Assembly (NCBI GenBank): GCA_016800925.1
Contig: JABCPU010000222.1
Location: forward strand, 1 to 64,000
From: Suillus spraguei
Lineage: Eukaryota > Basidiomycota > Agaricomycetes > Boletales > Suillaceae
Length of the DNA stretch: 64,000 nt
Direction: 5' to 3'
This document shows, one piece after another, positions 58,655 through 64,000 of the stretch; the stretch's first letter is position 1; each line of letters opens with the position of its first letter. The position numbers and the translations under genes were made by a program. The notes under the pieces were generated by a model, which saw only the letters and a list, made by a program, of their open reading frames with translations, was not told the DNA's origin and ran no database searches.

Positions 58655-61095
58655 TCAATAAATACGTTTAGCTGCATAAGATAGCCAGGTTCGCCACCCA
58701 GGGGTTACCGTGCCAGCAGCGCTCTCCTCATCTTTTCCTTCACGATCTCGGATCACTGCACCTTCTCCAGGTTTCCAAACAGCATCGGTTTGTAAGTCTA
58801 CCTCGAGTAACGGCACGAAATGCTGCCGGATTCCAAGTCCAAATCGCTCATAGAGAGTATAGCCAAGGTATAGGACAATGTAAAGAGTGACGCCAATGTA
58901 TGTGGCGACGACGTTCTAACGTGAATGTGATGAGATGAGGGACACATCAGCGAAAGGTGGCTGCATGCATACCTTGGCCTCAAATGGCTGTTCTCTGACC
59001 GCCGAATATCCTTCCGCAATGAACATCAGTAAGGCGAGTACAACGACTCCAGCAGGTAACAAAGGGAAGAAAGGCTGAGTATAAGGCAAATCCAACAACG
59101 AGCGCCCCTGAGCTCGATACGCCGCACGAAAACGCAGAGAGATGAGACCTATAGAGCCCCATACAAGCAAGGCTGATATTCCTGTGAGATTGAGCAGCCA
59201 AGTGAACACCATCCCTTCCCCCCATATTGTTGTAAGGAACGTCACAGACGACACTACAAGCGCCATGCTACACCGTCAACGCACATCGTCAACGCACTCT
59301 ACGAGCATAAAGAGATAGCGCAGACTCACACGAGTGCAGGCACAGGAACGCCTCGACTGGTTACCCAGCCAAAGAGGCGAGGCGCCTGACCAGATCTGGC
59401 CAATGAGAGAAGCATGCGTGAACTCGCATAGAAACATGAATTTGTAGCGGATAAAACCGCAGTCAAGAGGACGGCATTGACAACGTGTACAGCGGCGCCA
59501 AACCCAGCACGCTGGAACACCACAGTCAGTGGAGAGGCCGTCACATCTGAGTCTGATGGCAGATCGAAGAGATGGGCGATGAGCGATGAATACTGTTCCA
59601 GATTCATAACTCACTGTCTGCTGCACTAAGTAAGGTAGGGTCTTGCCAGTTGATGCAAAGTCCAATGGTGAGGATGGTCAAAATGTAGAAAAGGACTATT
59701 CGGAGGAAAGTAGCCTTGATAGCCCGAGGAACAGTTTTATGCGGTTTAACGGACTCTCCAGCAGCAACTGCTACCAGTTCGACACCGCCGAAAGAGTAAA
59801 AGGCGTACACGAAAGTCTGAGCGAAATTTTGAAAGCCACCAATAAAAGCTTGGCCGTTGCGAAAATTCGATAAACCCTTCAAGTAGATGATATAAGCAGC
59901 CACATTACTGACGAACACTGTGCTTACGGGTCCAGGATGACCTTTTACTCCTCCCCAGTCGTAGATGAGCCCAGTAAAGATGAAAACTATAATCATGAGG
60001 ACCTTGATGAGAGCAAACCAGTACTCAGACTCTCCTGTTGCAGACTAGCGTCAGAATATCTGGCACGCATACCCAATAACTACACACCGTAAACTCGAAC
60101 GTGAATTAGTTGAAGTAAGAAAACAGGGACAATAATGACGAGCGCCCATTGCCAAGCCTGGACATGCGGTGCCCAAAACTGATTAAACGTCCTGTCAGCA
60201 ATTTTCTCAGTATATCGGGAACACGATAAATGAACTTACCTGTAGGATGATCGCAGCAGCAGTAAGCTCGCTGGCTGACCACCATAACAAACGAGTAAGT
60301 CGGTCGCCTCCTCAAAAGAATGAAACTGGACAGAAGTGATGCTCACGTATTGAAAGACTCCTGAACAAAAATGGATAAACAACGTCAGACTTGTCAATGA
60401 ACTTGTAATTCATGCTAGAGACAGAAGTACCACTGAAACCAATAATTCCACCCTGTTCTCGAAAATCCTCCAGTCAGCATAAAAGGACATCAAGGTAGAA
60501 GTACGTACCTAACGTAAATCCTAGCGCGGGAGAGACGAATCTTCTGCCTAAGACGGAGAAAGCACCTGATACGGGGAACATGGCAGACATTTCTCCCCTC
60601 CAATTGGTTTCATTCAGTTTGAACACAATGATACAGTATTAGAAACATACAGGCTAATCACGACGCTGTATACAAACAGACCAACAACAAAATACGAGAG
60701 CAGAGCACTACCTGGCCCAGCCAAAGCAATAGCCTTGACAAAAGAATCAAAGTGGTTACAAAGGACGCGCTCACATGAGAACAAAGTGACGCTTACAGAT
60801 CCAGCACTCAAGAAAATACCCGTCCCAATGGTCCCTCCGATCGCTGCGCAGATTCCAGAAAGTGTTTTCAGTACACGGCATCATTGGCCATAGATACCAA
60901 GTGCGTCTGCAGAGCTTCAAATGAACACTCACCGATCATCATCAGGTGTCTGCTCTGCATTGCCCTCTTCGTTTCATTTTCGGTAGACGCGTCGCGGGAC
61001 CCAACGATGACCCCCTTCCAAACACTAGTCAATGTCTTAGATGCAACCTCATCGTCTACTGGCGCCTCATCCGGAAGTACCGCATCTTTTTCCAT
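58655..61095 (-). CDS. Amino-acid permease (APC superfamily, YAT family)
   Basis: A multi-exon gene from ATG at 61095 (MEKDAVLPDEAPVDDEVAS) to TGA at 58655. After a polar cytosolic N-terminus comes the family signature RAMQSRHLMMIAIGGTIGTG (helix 1), then FLSAGS, a hydrophobic GPGSALLSYFVVGLFVYSVV, GEMSAMFPVSGAF, SFGGVELVAVAAGESVKPHK and PRAIKATFLRIVLFYILTI. Later come SATNSCFYASSRMLLSLARS and RGVPVPALVMALVVSSVTFL, and helices reading LLNLTGISALLVWGSIGL and AGVVVLALLMFIA. Twelve membrane spans are expected. The protein imports amino acids across the plasma membrane by proton symport. The wording is closest to the fungal YAT group that includes Dip5 and Gap1. The substrate cannot be fixed. The exons I followed keep frame; the small introns at 60.3-60.7 kb were only partly traced. 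Confidence 0.85.
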
Positions 61096-62200
61096 ATCGT
61101 TCACCGAGAAAGATTATCGTCTCACAGCCGTTGGCTTGCTTATCGGGACACTGGCCGACAAACTTGGAGTGACACCACGCTGACGAGAACGGTATGCGGC
61201 AAAGAGTGTCGTGCGGTACGCCTTTTCCTGCGTGTCGAGTGGTACAGAAATTTCAAAATCCCAGGTAGCTGTAGTGCTGAGCTGTATTAGTATAGGCAGT
61301 GTATGATCCGGCGTCAGAGCGCTCATCGGTATTTCAACCCGATTAGGCTACCGAGATGACTTTGGCGGCACTCCCTGTGTTTTCGTAGTAGTTTCTATGT
61401 TCTCGGAGAGTACGCGAACATAAACAAACCACTGCAAAAACACGGCTTCAGACACGAAAGAAAGACATTCCAATGCGTTTACCGAGTCTTATGTAATATA
61501 ACAATTAGTCAGCCAAAAATAAACTTGATATGGGAGCGAAACGACCATTAACATGTTCCTCCGAGTCAATCGGTTATAGATGGACGATACAGTGACAGAA
61601 TGCGCTGGAATGGTAGTCTAGAGACTACTTTCCAAGTATCATATTCGGCGGGGACGTCGGGCAAGGCTAATGTGACATGGACAAGGAAGTTAACTCTAAG
61701 ATTCTTCCAAGTCGCCAATGCGTGATAGATCTTTGAATAAACAGGGTACAATCATCATCTACTCTTGACATAAAGCGGCTAGTTACGTATCATTATCTAT
61801 GAGTCCTGGAAGTTGGATGCACCGGATCCGAGTCTGGGGTGATCCCGTCGTCTTACTATATACACAAAGTAAGGTATGACATCCGAACATCAGTCCACAT
61901 AAGATGCTAAAACTAGAGACACAAAGTGGGTATTGACCTACATACATGGGGCCAGCCGAATAGAATACCATAGTAATACGATTGCATAGCATCGCGAAAA
62001 CCAAGAGTATCTCCACACTACTACAACGAAAGCAGGTTCGACAAGGGTTTCACAGGGTAGCCAGCCCACGTTAAGGAATATTAGCCGATTATAAGAGCTC
62101 TAACAGTAATGTAGGAATAGGAGATGAAAAATGGGGAGAAAATATGAGGCGTGTACGCTCGTGGTGGGTCGTAGTGATGGTAGATGAATCGCCAGAAAGC
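61096..62200. other. Intergenic: permease promoter and P450 3' region
   Basis: About 1.1 kb between the permease start and the P450 stop, both on the minus strand. Short frames show no motif. No repeat of the central island occurs here. Confidence 0.45.
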
Positions 62201-64000
62201 TCACTGAGCTCGTGGGACGAATGTCAGTTTGCATTCCATCGAAGCAGGAAAGATAACCTGTAAAAAAGCGCATAAGTCAAGTCCTCGGACAGTGATCACA
62301 AAGAGAGTCAATTACAAACGAGTCCTTGATTTCCATACTTCGCTCGTTGGTCTCAGGAGGAGCCACAACATCAAAGTTCCTCGCCACAGTAGCCACCGCG
62401 ATCCTCAACATCATCTGCGCCAAATTCTGGCCTCCGCAGACGCGTGGGCCTGTTCCGAATGGTATGAGGGATTGTGCCATCTTGAAAAGATGTTCAGCGT
62501 TCCCAGGTCTTTCGAGCCAGCGCTCAGGAAGGAAGGTCTTCGGAGAGGGGAAGATGGATGCGTCGCGGTGCATAGACCAGCCTTGGGTGGCAACAACAGT
62601 ACCAGGAGGAAGTGCGTAACCCATGAGATCAAAAGCTTCGTTAATGGCGCCATTCTTGGACGTGGAAGATGGAACGACGCGTTCAAGGGGACTTGGTACG
62701 GCGCTGTATAGCCGAAGACCTATAACATGTGTAATGAGAAAGACGTAGATTAAAGCGAAGCATAGCCTGACCTTCTTTCACGAAAGCGTTCAAGTAAGGA
62801 AGCTTCTGCAAGAGAGCAATATCGGGAATAGCATGCGGATCAGGCATCGCTTGGTCCAGTTCGGCCTGAAGCTTCATCATAATATCTTGCCTGCGGCTAA
62901 GCTCCCAAAAGAAGTAGGACAACGAGTTTGATGTAGTATCAGACCCTGCGATCCTAGGGATATCAATTTAGCTCATGATATAGGCGGTCGAACGAGATAT
63001 CAACGCATACATATGTCCCATCATTTCTGAAATGATATCGTGGTCAGGCATGGCATGTTCAGAGGAATACTTGTGCTGGAGAAGGCGTCGCAACATCGGA
63101 ATCTTCTCGGATTCACCAAGTTTTCCTGCATTTAACTCTGCTCGCATCTCGTACACGCGTGCACCAACGAACTTAAGAAGAGACGAGAATCAGCTTCATT
63201 CTCCGCATTGAAAGCATAGAGAGGGAACAACCTCGCCCATAATCTTATCAGAATCGCACATCTGGCGCCACCGGTTGTTGGGAATACGGCAGATCAAATT
63301 CCACACCCAAGGGGGTACAGCGCTTCTCTGCAACCCCTGTCAGTCTAATTTTGATGCAAGGTCGATCGCCTTACGATAATGCCTCGCTTTGGGAAATCCG
63401 CAATCGCGGTGGCCATAGAATCTTCGACGCCCGCAATCCATTTACTGAGAGCACACTGTCGGTAGCCATGAGAAGACGCAATAATAACGTCAACCATATA
63501 ATGGCGGAACAATGCAAGACAATCCAAAGAATGTTTGCCCCCAATATGTTCTAGAACCTGGAATATGTGCATTAAAAGGGAAATGTCATGCTAATTTTCA
63601 GGGGCATACCGAAATAAGCTCGAGGGTATAATCATGCACCTCGGGCTGAAAAAGAGCGAGATTAATGGGGATATAGTGAGGGGCATAGCCCTTTCTCCGG
63701 GTGACATGTCCCTCATGGTCCAATGTTGTCATACTGGTCAGGAAATCAGCATGTATGCACGTTTAACAGATTTCACTGCACACTCACGCATGATCATTCT
63801 CATTGCTAAATGGACTCATGAGCTAAAATCGCGTCAAATACAATATAAACGCACGTTAAAAGACTCTTATAGAAGGTGCTCTTGTCAAATTTGTGGACTG
63901 AGTAAATGCTTCTCATGGACGTCAGGTCTTTGAAGATGACCTTGTTTGGAGCGATACGAACGACGGGGCCATACTTCTCGAAAAGGCGGTGATTGGTCTT
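62201..64000 (-). CDS. Cytochrome P450 (N-terminus beyond the window)
   Basis: The reading enters at 64000 with LFEKYGPVVRIAPNKVIFKD and runs through many exons to TGA at 62201. Later landmarks are SLSYFFWELSRRQD after the I helix near 62.9 kb, KLPYLNAFVKEG joined to LRLYSAVPSPLERVVP (the K-helix E-x-x-R), the PERW region in FLPERWLERP, and the heme-binding FGTGPRVCGGQNLA with the cysteine thiolate. The last exon reads VIFPASMECKLTFVPRAQ after an intron with acceptor TTTTTTACAG. It is a microsomal monooxygenase; the membrane anchor is not in the window. Substrate unknown. Exons between 63.0 and 63.9 kb were only partly traced. Confidence 0.85.

Noticed and set aside
1..64000. CRISPR arrays, operons, ribosome-binding sites
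   Set aside because: Introns, single-gene promoters and fungal families show nuclear eukaryotic DNA; no regularly spaced short repeats were seen.

Overview
The window is nuclear DNA of a filamentous basidiomycete, most likely an Agaricomycete. Genes are split by many 46-90 bp GT-AG introns, with one clear GC-AG intron. Families typical of that class are present: a NACHT-WD40 STAND receptor, a DUF6533-like seven-helix membrane protein, a tandem dual-specificity phosphatase and a Tad1/jockey-type LINE. There are no operons, CRISPR arrays or bacterial signals.

Left part (1-12.2 kb): poor in intact genes and rich in gene relics. It holds degenerate WD40 repeats in tandem (5.1-6.85 kb) with a near-perfect 32-bp inverted repeat, a broken ankyrin-like family gene (7.03-8.11 kb) and a dead Hos2/HDAC-type deacetylase (10.9-12.1 kb). 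The second block (13-29.7 kb) is the conserved housekeeping part. In order it carries a tandem phosphatase/pseudophosphatase, a protein phosphatase 4 catalytic subunit (complete except for one extra base), an Nrg1-like C2H2 factor, ribosomal protein uL1 (RPL10A), and a coiled-coil protein divergently arranged with RPL10A.

The middle (29.9-55.5 kb) is a duplicated accessory island. A 2-oxoglutarate/Fe(II) dioxygenase gene of about 1.36 kb occurs once intact (34.4-35.8 kb). At least four damaged copies accompany it: one with two internal deletions at 30.4 kb, one with frameshifts at 49.7 kb, one split by a LINE at 52.8-55.0 kb, and a faint relic at 55.3 kb. Its flanks recur as direct-repeat blocks around a 5.4-kb NACHT-WD40 gene (15 WD repeats) and an intact GH35 beta-galactosidase, and a 3' fragment of the galactosidase lies at 31.25-31.43 kb. 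This looks like repeated segmental duplication with divergent fates. A functional link between the receptor, the oxygenase and the galactosidase is not shown by the sequence.

Right part (55.8-64 kb): a conserved gene with motifs weakly like methylpurine-DNA glycosylase, two small cysteine-containing ORFs, an amino-acid permease, and a cytochrome P450 whose N-terminus runs off the window edge.

All gene models were read by eye from splice signals and family motifs. Exon sums divide by three for RPL10A, the phosphatase, the zinc-finger gene and the 55.8-kb gene, which supports those models.
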